Below, one piece after another: positions 1 through 6,746 of a stretch of 25,977 bases of DNA. This stretch comes from CAZODA01 sp964578485 (lineage in GTDB: Bacteria > Bacteroidota > Bacteroidia > Bacteroidales > Marinilabiliaceae). How positions within the stretch are numbered: position 1 is the first letter of the stretch; every line of letters starts with the position of its first letter. A model generated the notes under the pieces. That model did no database searches. It was not told the DNA's origin and was given only the letters and a program-made list of their open reading frames with translations. The stretch covers positions 1-25,977 of the forward strand of contig CAZODA010000046.1 in NCBI GenBank assembly GCA_964578485.1. Direction: 5' to 3'. Made by a program: the position numbers and the translations under genes.

Positions 1-72
1 GAAAATGATGCATCCTTATTTGCCGAAAATGATACATATTTAGTTGCCGGTAACAGACAGGGCATGCCCTGA
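1..72 (+). CDS. Possible 3' end of an upstream gene, cut by the window edge
   Basis: Frame 1 is open from the first base to a TGA at 70-72. It reads as two diverged copies of an eight-residue unit (ENDASLFA, then ENDTYLVA) followed by GNRQGMP. The DNA repeat has a 24-base period with 20 of 24 bases identical, and the changes keep the reading frame. The last codons and the stop lie inside a REP-like palindrome, so the original C-terminus may have been replaced by the element. I do not recognise a family, and 24 codons are too few to prove coding. Confidence 0.3.
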   Translation, partial: ENDASLFAENDTYLVAGNRQGMP

Positions 73-78
73 CTCTAC
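55..78 (-). repeat. REP-like palindrome with GTAG foot
   Basis: Read on the minus strand, GTAG (bases 78-75) is followed directly by a palindrome with arms AGTCAGGG and CCCTGTCT. The 14-base core CAGGGCATGCCCTG (58-71) is perfect; one T-T mismatch separates it from an outer 2-bp extension of the stem. A GTAG tetranucleotide at the 5' foot of a hairpin is the hallmark of REP sequences handled by REP-associated tyrosine (RAYT) transposases. Two further hairpins at 3581-3657 have the same layout. Confidence 0.55.
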
Positions 79-100
79 AATATCATAATCATTTGTAAAA

Positions 101-139
101 ATTCGCGTGAACTATCCTTTGCGGTCTTTGCGTGAACCC
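101..139. repeat. Short intergenic direct repeats (GCGTGAAC and CTTTGCG)
   Basis: GCGTGAAC occurs at 105-112 and again at 130-137. Between and into the second copy lie two CTTTGCG units with a 9-base period (117-123 and 126-132). The patch is richer in G and C than its surroundings. I recall CTTTGCG-type repeats as common in Bacteroidota intergenic DNA, but I cannot check this here. No function is assigned. Confidence 0.45.
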
Positions 140-171
140 TAAACCCGAAACTCATTTTCTGTTTTTGTTTC

Positions 172-224
172 AACATAAAAAAAAATGGGCTTGCCTTACA
201 AAGCAACCCCATTTTTTTATGTTA
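172..224 (-). terminator. Rho-independent terminator after the acidic lipoprotein gene
   Basis: A long inverted repeat pairs AAAATGGGCTTGC with GCAACCCCATTTT (one mismatch) around a short loop, and the pairing continues outward through the A and T tracts to ACATAA and TTATGT. Read on the minus strand it starts 14 bases after the lipoprotein stop codon and is followed by a T tract. The A/T symmetry means it could also stop transcription coming from the left on the plus strand. Confidence 0.8.
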
Positions 225-237
225 TAACTTGATATTC

Positions 238-1500
238 TCAACGATATTGTTCTTCACCTCTGGTGAAATCATCCATAAATTGATATATCATTTGTTGTAT
301 TTCATCATACAACTTGCCAAAAGTTTCTCCAAAATAAGTTTCATAGTCTCCTCTACTACCATCAGCAAAGATTAGCTGTAAATCTACATAGTAATCAGTT
401 TCATCCCACCAGGGATCATAATATTCTAAAACATAAAACTCTGATTCAGCGAATTTCTTGTTGTTATCGGCATACACTAATATAAATTTGGAGTTATCAT
501 TTATAATATTAACAAATTCTATAGCGGCAGCTTCATCATCAAAATCATCGTCATCTTCATCTTTATAAATTCTTTCTTCAGCATTTGTTATAACATTGAC
601 ATTAGCCTGACCTAAAAACTTTACGTTCAATAATTGAATTGAGACGTTGGCATTTTTTATCATGTCTAACACTTCTTCTTCATCATCAAAATCATCATAA
701 TCAAAAATATTGTTTAAGTTGTCGAAGCTTCCTTGGGTGTTGACTTTAAATTCAATTAAGTTTTTAGAATCCTTTTTCAGATTATATGTAAGTACTATAT
801 TTTTTGAAGTGTACTTCACTTCCGTTGATGTCTTAAAATTATCAATGGATACATTTAATGCAGCCTGAGTCGGATTGTTTTCCTTATCATAAGATGCTGT
901 TACCTGTAAACCTAATAACTTAACTTTGTTTTCAGACAGATTAAATTCAACTAAAGTTGGAAGTGGAAAATAATCTGTACTTTTAGTTTTGATTTCTAAA
1001 GTTGCACTGGCGTTGTTGGTTGTTTGCTGCACAGGATAAGGGAAGTTCAATTCAATTTTATTGGAATTTTTAACAAGAACCCAGTCATTTTCACTGCTAT
1101 CCCAATTATAAACGCCTTTAAGGGCTTCCAAAATCTCTTCAAAAGAAATGTCTTCTTCGTTTTTAAGGGATTTTAAAATTGAAAGATCACCCATAAGATT
1201 TTGATCGTTTTGAACAGCCAGTAAATATTCAAAATCCAATTCTTTAAAATATGAACCATTTTCTGCAAAATAAACCATAGCCCGCAGAACTTCAAAGGCT
1301 TTTGATGACTGCATTTCTGCCATGTGGTCCATCAAGTCTTCACCCGTATTTTCAAGTTCAGTTTTACCCTTATCCACACTCTCCTTAGCAAAAGAGTATT
1401 TATCCAAGTTGTCAAAATCGTCAGAGTCCTTATCACTGCTGCATGATACAGCAAAAATCATAATTGCTAGCAGCAAATAAAAAAAATTGTACTTTTTCAT
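238..1500 (-). CDS. Acidic lipoprotein, probably surface exposed
   Basis: The 420-residue protein starts with a lipoprotein signal peptide: basic MKK, a hydrophobic stretch and the lipobox AVSC with the lipid cysteine at residue 20. The residues after the cysteine (SSDKDSDD) are acidic, which resembles the Bacteroidota lipoprotein export signal that sends lipoproteins to the cell surface. The body looks rich in beta strands and holds two acidic runs, DYDDFDDEEE near residue 263 and DEDDDDFDDE near 313, which could bind divalent cations. I do not recognise a named family and no catalytic motif is visible. The ATG at 1500 is the only start that gives a complete signal peptide. The gene stands alone, with its own terminator just downstream. 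Confidence 0.85.
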   Translation of the reverse strand: MKKYNFFYLLLAIMIFAVSCSSDKDSDDFDNLDKYSFAKESVDKGKTELENTGEDLMDHMAEMQSSKAFEVLRAMVYFAENGSYFKELDFEYLLAVQNDQNLMGDLSILKSLKNEEDISFEEILEALKGVYNWDSSENDWVLVKNSNKIELNFPYPVQQTTNNASATLEIKTKSTDYFPLPTLVEFNLSENKVKLLGLQVTASYDKENNPTQAALNVSIDNFKTSTEVKYTSKNIVLTYNLKKDSKNLIEFKVNTQGSFDNLNNIFDYDDFDDEEEVLDMIKNANVSIQLLNVKFLGQANVNVITNAEERIYKDEDDDDFDDEAAAIEFVNIINDNSKFILVYADNNKKFAESEFYVLEYYDPWWDETDYYVDLQLIFADGSRGDYETYFGETFGKLYDEIQQMIYQFMDDFTRGEEQYR

Positions 1501-1809
1501 AATATAAAATTTTTAGGTGCTAACTGAATTTTATTCTAAAGCTTAAAAATTCAGAAAAGCGTTTAATGCTTTTATTTTGGTTTAACAAATAATTGGTATT
1601 TAACCTTTTAACAATCTATTATAAAATTTTGTTTAATTATATAATCTTGTTACGTATATAAATAGAGTGAAGTTACAAAATTGTAAAAGTTTTGTAGCAT
1701 TACTTGTAATAATGACTTCATGCACACAAAGTACTTATTCTTTTCAGCTTATATAATAAAAGATCAAATCAAAAGCTCTAACGATAATATTTTAAAATTA
1801 TTTTTTGCT
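1501..1809. other. AT-rich intergenic region upstream of the lipoprotein gene
   Basis: No open reading frame worth reporting is present. On the minus strand a TTG followed after about 19 bases by ATTATTTG (near 1585-1615) weakly resembles a Bacteroidota promoter with two mismatches in the -7 box. A small hairpin, AAAAGC and GCTTTT around seven bases (1554-1573), would lie in the leader of the lipoprotein mRNA. Confidence 0.35.
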
Positions 1810-1971
1810 TTATTTATTTTTCACATTCTTTATGTGGTCATTTCGAATCTTTTCTGATTCTCCATTTTTTACAGCATTTTTTAGGACCGTAATCACTTTA
1901 TACTCATCAGGATATGAGATTGCCTCATTGTTTTCAATAATCAGCTTAATGGTTTTCAATGCCTTGTTTGA
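1810..1971 (-). pseudogene. Possible remnant of a gene 3' end
   Basis: A 53-codon open stretch on the minus strand ends in TAA at 1810-1812 and is closed upstream by TAA at 1972-1974. It contains no ATG. The translation is ordinary soluble-protein sequence (for example NNEAISYPDEYKVITVLKNA), with charged and helical character and no low complexity. It lies in the same frame as the DUF4440-like gene, two stop codons further on. The most likely reading is the C-terminal remnant of a deleted gene. Chance openness in AT-rich DNA is possible but the composition argues against it. I cannot name a family. Confidence 0.35.
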
Positions 1972-1977
1972 TTAAAC

Positions 1978-2454
1978 CTATCTATAACTGATTGGTTGAA
2001 GTTTGCCATCTTCTTTTCTGATATTTGTTTCAGCTCCTCCCACTATGTCGGTGTTTTGTGCAGAAACAGCCTTCCAAAGTCCTTTTTCATCTTTAGTGAC
2101 AACAAAGCTTAAAATATTTTTTCTTTTTCCTGCTTCTATACCTTTAACAGAGCTTTGTCCTTCGAGTTTTAATTTTGCATGTACTACAGCAAAATTTCCA
2201 GATATTAATTTTGTTTTTATATGAATTACCGACAAGCTTGAGTTATTGAAAATCACCTTCAATCCATAGTCGTGGGCTTTAAAAATATCCTTTCTGTTGT
2301 TCCACCATAATCCAACTACATTAACAAAATCGGCATCTTCTTTAAATAGCATGGATAATGCGTCGGCACGTCTTTGATTCCAAAATTCAACGAATAATTT
2401 TGGAATATCATCAGGATTTTTAGCTCTAATGGTAATTGAATTTTCCTTTTCCAT
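1978..2454 (-). CDS. SnoaL-like / DUF4440-type small protein (NTF2 fold)
   Basis: I place the start at the ATG at 2454, which gives 158 residues and 19 bases of spacing from the stop of the NmrA-like gene. A longer frame to 2511 would overlap that gene by 38 bases and lacks a better start. The sequence follows the DUF4440 / SgcJ-EcaC pattern: an N-terminal helix with FVEFWNQRRADALSMLF, then DADFVNVVGLWWNNR, the region HAKLKLEG, and a final strand with WKAVSAQNTDIV. Members have the NTF2-like fold; some are enzymes and many are of unknown role. It is likely co-transcribed with the upstream NAD(P)-binding protein, so both may act on the same small molecule. This last point is inference. Confidence 0.75.
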   Translation of the reverse strand: MEKENSITIRAKNPDDIPKLFVEFWNQRRADALSMLFKEDADFVNVVGLWWNNRKDIFKAHDYGLKVIFNNSSLSVIHIKTKLISGNFAVVHAKLKLEGQSSVKGIEAGKRKNILSFVVTKDEKGLWKAVSAQNTDIVGGAETNIRKEDGKLQPISYR

Positions 2455-2473
2455 TGTTTGAGAGTTTACTACA

Positions 2474-3343
2474 TTAAACAAAAGCCTCTTTATAGTCGCG
2501 GGCAAATTCAAAGACAGTTCGAGGATCTTTATTCAGAATATTTTTCACGTCATCTGAAACTCTTTCTGTGGCTCCTCCGGCTTTTTGATAGAATGATAAT
2601 GCCAGATAAGAATCTATCATTTCTTTTAATACTCCTTGTTTTTCCATACGCTCACGCATTTCTTCCATTGAAAGGGCATGATAGACGATGTTTTGTTGTG
2701 TAGCTTTTGACAAGGCCTCAGCCAGATCTTTATATCCAATTGCAGTTCCACCGGTTAATACATAGTGTTTGCCATGATGCTTTTCCGGATATAACAGGCT
2801 TTCTTTTGCAACAGCTGCTATATCGCGCGCATCAATAAAAGGAACTCTTCCATCGCCAACGGCAGAATATATTTTCTTTTCTTTTTTAACTGTCGGTGCT
2901 ATATCTGTTAACCAATTTTGCATAAAAGCATGTGGACGTAACATGGTCCAAGTTAATTTTGTGTTTTCCAATGCCTGCTCTGCTTCCCAATGTTCTAACA
3001 ATAAAGGTGATTTTGTTCGGGGAGTTGCTCCTAAAGCAGATAGTTTTACTATATGCTTAACTCCATACTGCTCTGCTGCTTTGATGATATTTATTTGTGT
3101 TTCACCAAATCCCGGCTTATTCCCTGTTAGCAGAAAAAGTCTTTCGCTTTCCATAAGAACCGGCTTTAGAGACTCTATATCATTAATATCCGCTTTTACC
3201 CAATGAATGAATGGCAGTGTCCTGATTTTTGCAGAAGACCGATAAACGACATTTGTGCTTATCTTATCCATAGATAACAAATTCACTAATTCACTACCTA
3301 TTGTTCCTGTACTGCCTAAGACAGTAATTTTATTATTAGTCAT
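2474..3343 (-). CDS. NmrA-family NAD(P)-binding protein, atypical SDR
   Basis: The 289-residue protein begins with a Rossmann dinucleotide-binding motif, VLGSTGTIGSELV (GxxGxxG), at residues 8-20. It continues as an atypical short-chain dehydrogenase of the NmrA / YtfG (quinone oxidoreductase 2) kind, with VKADINDIESL, LLTGNKPG, KHIVKLSALGA and the substrate-side region LRPHAFMQNW. The catalytic YxxxK of classical SDRs is not evident, as is common in this family. Such proteins either reduce quinone-like compounds or sense NAD(P) redox state; the sequence does not decide between them. The gene is followed after 19 bases by the DUF4440-like gene. Confidence 0.85.
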   Translation of the reverse strand: MTNNKITVLGSTGTIGSELVNLLSMDKISTNVVYRSSAKIRTLPFIHWVKADINDIESLKPVLMESERLFLLTGNKPGFGETQINIIKAAEQYGVKHIVKLSALGATPRTKSPLLLEHWEAEQALENTKLTWTMLRPHAFMQNWLTDIAPTVKKEKKIYSAVGDGRVPFIDARDIAAVAKESLLYPEKHHGKHYVLTGGTAIGYKDLAEALSKATQQNIVYHALSMEEMRERMEKQGVLKEMIDSYLALSFYQKAGGATERVSDDVKNILNKDPRTVFEFARDYKEAFV

Positions 3344-3580
3344 AATATCAATAAGTTTTGCAGCCTTGATTAATAATAATTTATAGATTCATTAAATTCA
3401 GAGCTTAAAGTTGAAAAATTTCTAAGAGGATCCTTCCCAATATTTTTATATAATGATTGATATTTATATAGCATTTAAAGTTTGAAAAAGTTCATTTTTT
3501 TTACATCCTCACAAATTTTCTCAATCTATTCAAGCATATATTGATCGATTTAGCCTTGTTTTTTTTAAATTTGATTTTTT

Positions 3581-3604
3581 GTAGGGACGCGACATGTCGC
3601 GTCC
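3581..3604 (+). repeat. REP-like palindrome, GTAG plus 20-bp perfect palindrome
   Basis: GTAG at 3581-3584 is followed at once by the perfect 20-base palindrome GGACGCGACATGTCGCGTCC (3585-3604). It is strikingly GC-rich inside AT-rich DNA. The GTAG foot next to a palindrome fits REP sequences mobilised by RAYT transposases. A second element in the same orientation begins 31 bases downstream. Confidence 0.65.
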
Positions 3605-3635
3605 ATTATGTCGAGTAAGTTATGTGATGTGATTT

Positions 3636-3658
3636 GTAGATGGAATCAGCATTCCATC
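3636..3658 (+). repeat. REP-like hairpin with GTAG foot, just upstream of menE
   Basis: GTAG at 3636-3639 directly precedes ATGGAAT, the loop CAGC and ATTCCAT (3640-3657); counting the G of GTAG and the following C, the stem is 8 bp and perfect. The hairpin ends 14 bases before the menE ATG, so it would lie in the leader of the menE mRNA if transcription starts further left. It could affect translation there, but nothing in the sequence proves this. Confidence 0.6.
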
Positions 3659-3671
3659 AAATTTAATATAT

Positions 3672-4763
3672 ATGCAGCAAGGTTTTCGGAAATATGGCAG
3701 GATAATATTAAATGGCAGAACTTATACTTTTTCGGAACCGGAAAAGAGTTTGTCATTATTTTCCGATTATCCTGACTTACTGTCATTTTTAAAGGAGTGG
3801 ATGAGCAGGAAGGATGTTATTGAGTTACACACATCCGGTTCTACAGGTTTACCCAAAAAGATTATAGTAAAAAAGGATGCCATGGTTTTATCGGCCAAGC
3901 GAACTATTGATTTCTTGGGCTTACAGCCGGGAATGACTGCTTTACTTGCCTTACCTTTATCATTTATTGCCGGTAAAATGATGGTAGTGAGGGCTATTGT
4001 CGGCGGTTTAAATTTAATATATCAGCTGCCTTCAGGTAATCCAATGAAAAACATTGATATTCCGATTGATTTTGCTGCTTTTACTCCTATGCAAATGCAT
4101 AAAATAATTAATGAAACAGCAGAGAAATCAACCTTACTGCAAAATGTTATTATTGGTGGTGCTCCTTTAAGTTCTTCGCTTGAAAAAAAATTAAAATTGC
4201 AGCCCTTTAATGCATGGGAAACTTATGGGATGACTGAAACAGTTAGTCATATTGCTTTACGAAAAATTACCGGAAATGATAGTCAAGAGCACCTTTATCC
4301 TTTAAAAGGAATATCAGTAGGTTTGCAGGAAAATTCTTGCCTTTTTATTGATGCTCCCGGAATTTCAGAAAATTTGGTGCTTAGCAATGATTTGGCTCAG
4401 ATCTATGCGGATGGTTCGTTTATGATAAAGGGAAGGATAGATCATATTATTAATAGTGGCGGCATAAAAGTTATTCCTGAATTGCTAGAAGCAGAAATTC
4501 AGTCTTTTTTTGATGCTGAGTTTGTAATATCATCAGTTCCTGATCCTGAAAAAGGTGAAAAAGTAATAATGGTTGTTGAAGGAAATAGCTTTGATACCGG
4601 TGCTTTGATGACTGAAATAAATAGAAATATTGATAAATATGAAAGGCCTGTTTTTATCTGTTTTCTTAAATCTTTTCCACGTTCAAAAAATGGTAAAATC
4701 CTACGTTTAAATATTCGAAGTTTAGTTTTGAAAACATTGGATGATAGTAACAGAGGAGGATGA
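3672..4763 (+). CDS. menE: o-Succinylbenzoate--CoA ligase (MenE-like), AMP-forming
   Basis: This short adenylate-forming enzyme (363 residues) should activate o-succinylbenzoate to its CoA thioester in menaquinone synthesis. Motifs in order: P-loop TSGSTGLPKK (about residues 54-63), substrate region TPMQMHKI, ETYGMTE (about 183-189), the hinge region GRIDHIINSGGIKV, and the C-terminal PRSKNGKILR with the catalytic lysine near 341. It lacks the longer N-terminal part of general acyl-CoA synthetases, and compact MenE proteins of this size are usual in Bacteroidota. The menF, menD, menB and menC genes that often accompany it are not in the window, so it stands alone. The symbol is a family-level call; a related short acyl ligase is less likely. 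Confidence 0.82.
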   Translation: MQQGFRKYGRIILNGRTYTFSEPEKSLSLFSDYPDLLSFLKEWMSRKDVIELHTSGSTGLPKKIIVKKDAMVLSAKRTIDFLGLQPGMTALLALPLSFIAGKMMVVRAIVGGLNLIYQLPSGNPMKNIDIPIDFAAFTPMQMHKIINETAEKSTLLQNVIIGGAPLSSSLEKKLKLQPFNAWETYGMTETVSHIALRKITGNDSQEHLYPLKGISVGLQENSCLFIDAPGISENLVLSNDLAQIYADGSFMIKGRIDHIINSGGIKVIPELLEAEIQSFFDAEFVISSVPDPEKGEKVIMVVEGNSFDTGALMTEINRNIDKYERPVFICFLKSFPRSKNGKILRLNIRSLVLKTLDDSNRGG

Positions 4764-4932
4764 AAGCCAATAGAAAGCATATCAATTTTAAGTTTATAAT
4801 AACGAGATCTTTGTTATATAAAAGATTAACAAGGTTTAACAGACATTGTAAGAACTTTATTAAAATATTGTCCATCTTTGTAATAAGATTTTTCATAGTA
4901 ATTGGACTTAGTTCATAAGACTGATTTAGGGG
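4764..4932 (+). other. Long region between menE stop and its terminator
   Basis: The nearest clear terminator after menE lies about 170 bases past the stop codon. The stretch contains no convincing open frame. A weak hairpin ATAAC / GTTAT around GAGATCTTT lies near 4798-4816. It is either a long 3' untranslated region or the site of a small RNA ending at the terminator; no promoter is evident. Confidence 0.3.
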
Positions 4933-4966
4933 AAGGACAGATTTTAAAAGATCTGTCCTTTTTTTT
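4933..4966 (+). terminator. Strong rho-independent terminator
   Basis: AAGGACAGAT (4933-4942) and ATCTGTCCTT (4951-4960) form a perfect 10-bp stem with the 8-base loop TTTAAAAG, followed by an unbroken T run to 4966. It ends transcription running rightward from menE. Confidence 0.9.
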
Positions 4967-5068
4967 ATTTTTTTTGATTTTTTCGATATTACTTTATACA
5001 TTCATATAATAATTTAAATTGTTCAAAACTTTTTCAACATATATTCAGTACGGTTTAACTTATAAATT

Positions 5069-5770
5069 ATGAAGAATTTATTTCTTAAATACATGACAGA
5101 GAGAGAAGAAAAGCCTAAGAGTAAAGTTCTTGGTTTTAGTTCTCCCGGACCTGTAATTACAATTTCCAGAGATTATGGTTGTCCTGCCAAACGTATTGCC
5201 CGTTTACTTTCTGAAACTCTGACGGATAAAAATCGTCGTTTAGAACGTGATGAGAAATGGAAATGGATAAGTAAGGAAATTATTGAGGAATCGGCCAGAG
5301 AATTAAAACTGTCACCTGAATTGATTCAGGATTTATCGGATTACAGCACTCGCAGCTTTTTTGAAAATCTTGCTTTGTTTTTTTCTGACGAATTTTATCC
5401 CAGCGATGTAAAAATTAAAAATGCCATTGCTAAGTTTATATATAGTGCTGCTACTGAAGGGAATGTGGTTATTGTGGGAAGGGCAGGAGAGTCAATAACC
5501 AAAAATTTTAAAAGGTCTATTCATGTAAAACTTGTTGCTCCTTTAGATTGGAGGATTGAACAGATTTCGCAAACCTATGGTGTAAGCACCCAGGAAGCTA
5601 AACGTGAGGCACTTGAAATGGATAAACGCAGGACAGTGTTTAGAAATTATTTTGAAAAGGATAGGCCTGATGTTGATTTTTTCGATGTGTTTTTTAATTG
5701 TGCTACCATGACCGACGAAGAAATTATAGAGATGATAATAATAGTTGCCGAAACAAGGGGCTTCGTTTAG
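5069..5770 (+). CDS. Cytidylate kinase-like family protein
   Basis: The 233-residue protein matches the cytidylate kinase-like family (Pfam PF13189 type) rather than true Cmk. After a short N-terminal tail it has PVITISRDYGCPAKRIARLL, where the usual glycine-rich P-loop is altered, then WISKEIIEESARELKL, a central acidic segment, the strand NVVIVGRAGE, KLVAPLDWRIEQI, and the lid-like DKRRTVFRNYFEKDRPD. The family is predicted to phosphorylate nucleoside monophosphates, but few members have a known substrate and I do not assign one. The terminator at 4933-4966 isolates it from menE. Its stop codon overlaps that of the convergent gene. Confidence 0.8.
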   Translation: MKNLFLKYMTEREEKPKSKVLGFSSPGPVITISRDYGCPAKRIARLLSETLTDKNRRLERDEKWKWISKEIIEESARELKLSPELIQDLSDYSTRSFFENLALFFSDEFYPSDVKIKNAIAKFIYSAATEGNVVIVGRAGESITKNFKRSIHVKLVAPLDWRIEQISQTYGVSTQEAKREALEMDKRRTVFRNYFEKDRPDVDFFDVFFNCATMTDEEIIEMIIIVAETRGFV

Positions 5771-6624
5771 TTATTGTATTGTTTCATTAAAGCAATGCAT
5801 TGGTGAAAATATCCCCGTCCAAATAAATTCAAATGGTTAAGTACGTGATATAAAGTATAAACGCCTTCTCTGTATTGATAGCCTGGTTTTAAAGGCCATT
5901 CATTATTGTAGGCTCGATAAAATTCATTTGAAAAGCCACCAAATAATCTTGTCATTGCCAGTTCGGCTTCACGATGTCCGTAGTAAACTGCAGGGTCAAA
6001 AATGACAGCTTGTCCCTTTTCACCAATCAGATAGTTTCCACTCCAGAGGTCTCCGTGTAAAAGGGAAGGAACTTCATCGCTATCTTTAAGTATATCGGGC
6101 AGCTTTTTTTCAATATTATTAAATAATCGTCGAAATTCATTATTTACATAGCCGTTATTTTCAGCCAGTTTGAATTGGAAGTATAATCTTTTATTAAAAT
6201 AAAAGTCTATCCAGTTAGTAGCTTCTTCACCTGAAGCTATATTAGGTTGAGGTGTAGCCCCGATGTAGTTATCTTCATAAAATCCAAAATGTTTTGAAGT
6301 ATATCTATGAAGTTCGGCCATCAGTTTTCCAAAGGTCTCAAAAAAATATTGATCCGACTTTCCTTGCTCAACAAACTCTGTTATAAGACATTGTTTATCA
6401 GCATAAAAAACTTCGGGCACATAAATTACATTAGCTTTTTTAAGTTCTTTTAAACCATTGGCTTCCTTCTCAAACATGTCATTTTCATGTTCTGAGCGTT
6501 TTATTACGAAGTTTCGTCCTGAAAGTGTTGTCAGTTTTTGGGTATTTGCTATACAGCCTCCACTTAAAGGCTGAAAATTGCTGACAGACTCCCCCAAAAT
6601 ATTTTCCAGCTTTTTTTTATCCAT
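5767..6624 (-). CDS. Fructosamine / ketosamine-3-kinase family protein
   Basis: The 285-residue protein has the aminoglycoside-phosphotransferase-like fold of the fructosamine kinase family (PF03881). Visible motifs are the N-terminal NFQPLSGGCIANTQKL, the lysine in FVIKRSEHEN, GKLMAELHRYTSKHFGF, the catalytic loop HGDLWSGN (190-197), metal-binding D210 in IFDPAVYYGHREAELAM, and C-terminal NLFGRGYFHQC. Bacterial members phosphorylate sugars attached to amines, allowing breakdown of glycated proteins or small molecules. The substrate here is unknown. Its stop (5767-5769) overlaps the stop of the plus-strand neighbour (5768-5770), so the two transcripts collide or overlap. Confidence 0.88.
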   Translation of the reverse strand: MDKKKLENILGESVSNFQPLSGGCIANTQKLTTLSGRNFVIKRSEHENDMFEKEANGLKELKKANVIYVPEVFYADKQCLITEFVEQGKSDQYFFETFGKLMAELHRYTSKHFGFYEDNYIGATPQPNIASGEEATNWIDFYFNKRLYFQFKLAENNGYVNNEFRRLFNNIEKKLPDILKDSDEVPSLLHGDLWSGNYLIGEKGQAVIFDPAVYYGHREAELAMTRLFGGFSNEFYRAYNNEWPLKPGYQYREGVYTLYHVLNHLNLFGRGYFHQCIALMKQYNN

Positions 6625-6746
6625 TGTAATAGCAGGATTAATAAATGCTTATAACTTCGAATATAGCAGAAAACCTTGAATTTATGTTTATTAAATTTAA
6701 TGAATCTTGTCTTTTATAAAACAGTTATCATTAAATATTTTAGGAT

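Larger units (their letters stand above)
3344..3671. other. Intergenic region between divergent genes, with two REP-like hairpins
   Basis: This stretch separates the minus-strand NmrA-like gene from plus-strand menE. The left 230 bases are AT-rich with no clear coding or RNA structure. The right part holds two GTAG-footed palindromes, listed separately. I see no convincing TAnnTTTG promoter for either gene. Confidence 0.6.

Noticed and set aside
1694..1713. Possible fourth GTAG hairpin (GTAG followed by CATTACTTGTAATAATG)
   Set aside because: The stem is only about five A/T-rich base pairs and does not abut GTAG cleanly, so chance is the better explanation.
1978..2511. Longer start at 2511 for the DUF4440-like gene
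   Set aside because: It would overlap the upstream gene by 38 bases, whereas the ATG at 2454 leaves a normal 19-base gap and begins at the conserved domain.
4666..5001. A 111-codon minus-strand frame overlapping the menE end and the terminator
   Set aside because: It starts in the T run of the terminator, runs through the stem and then antisense into menE. Composition is low-complexity K, L and I.
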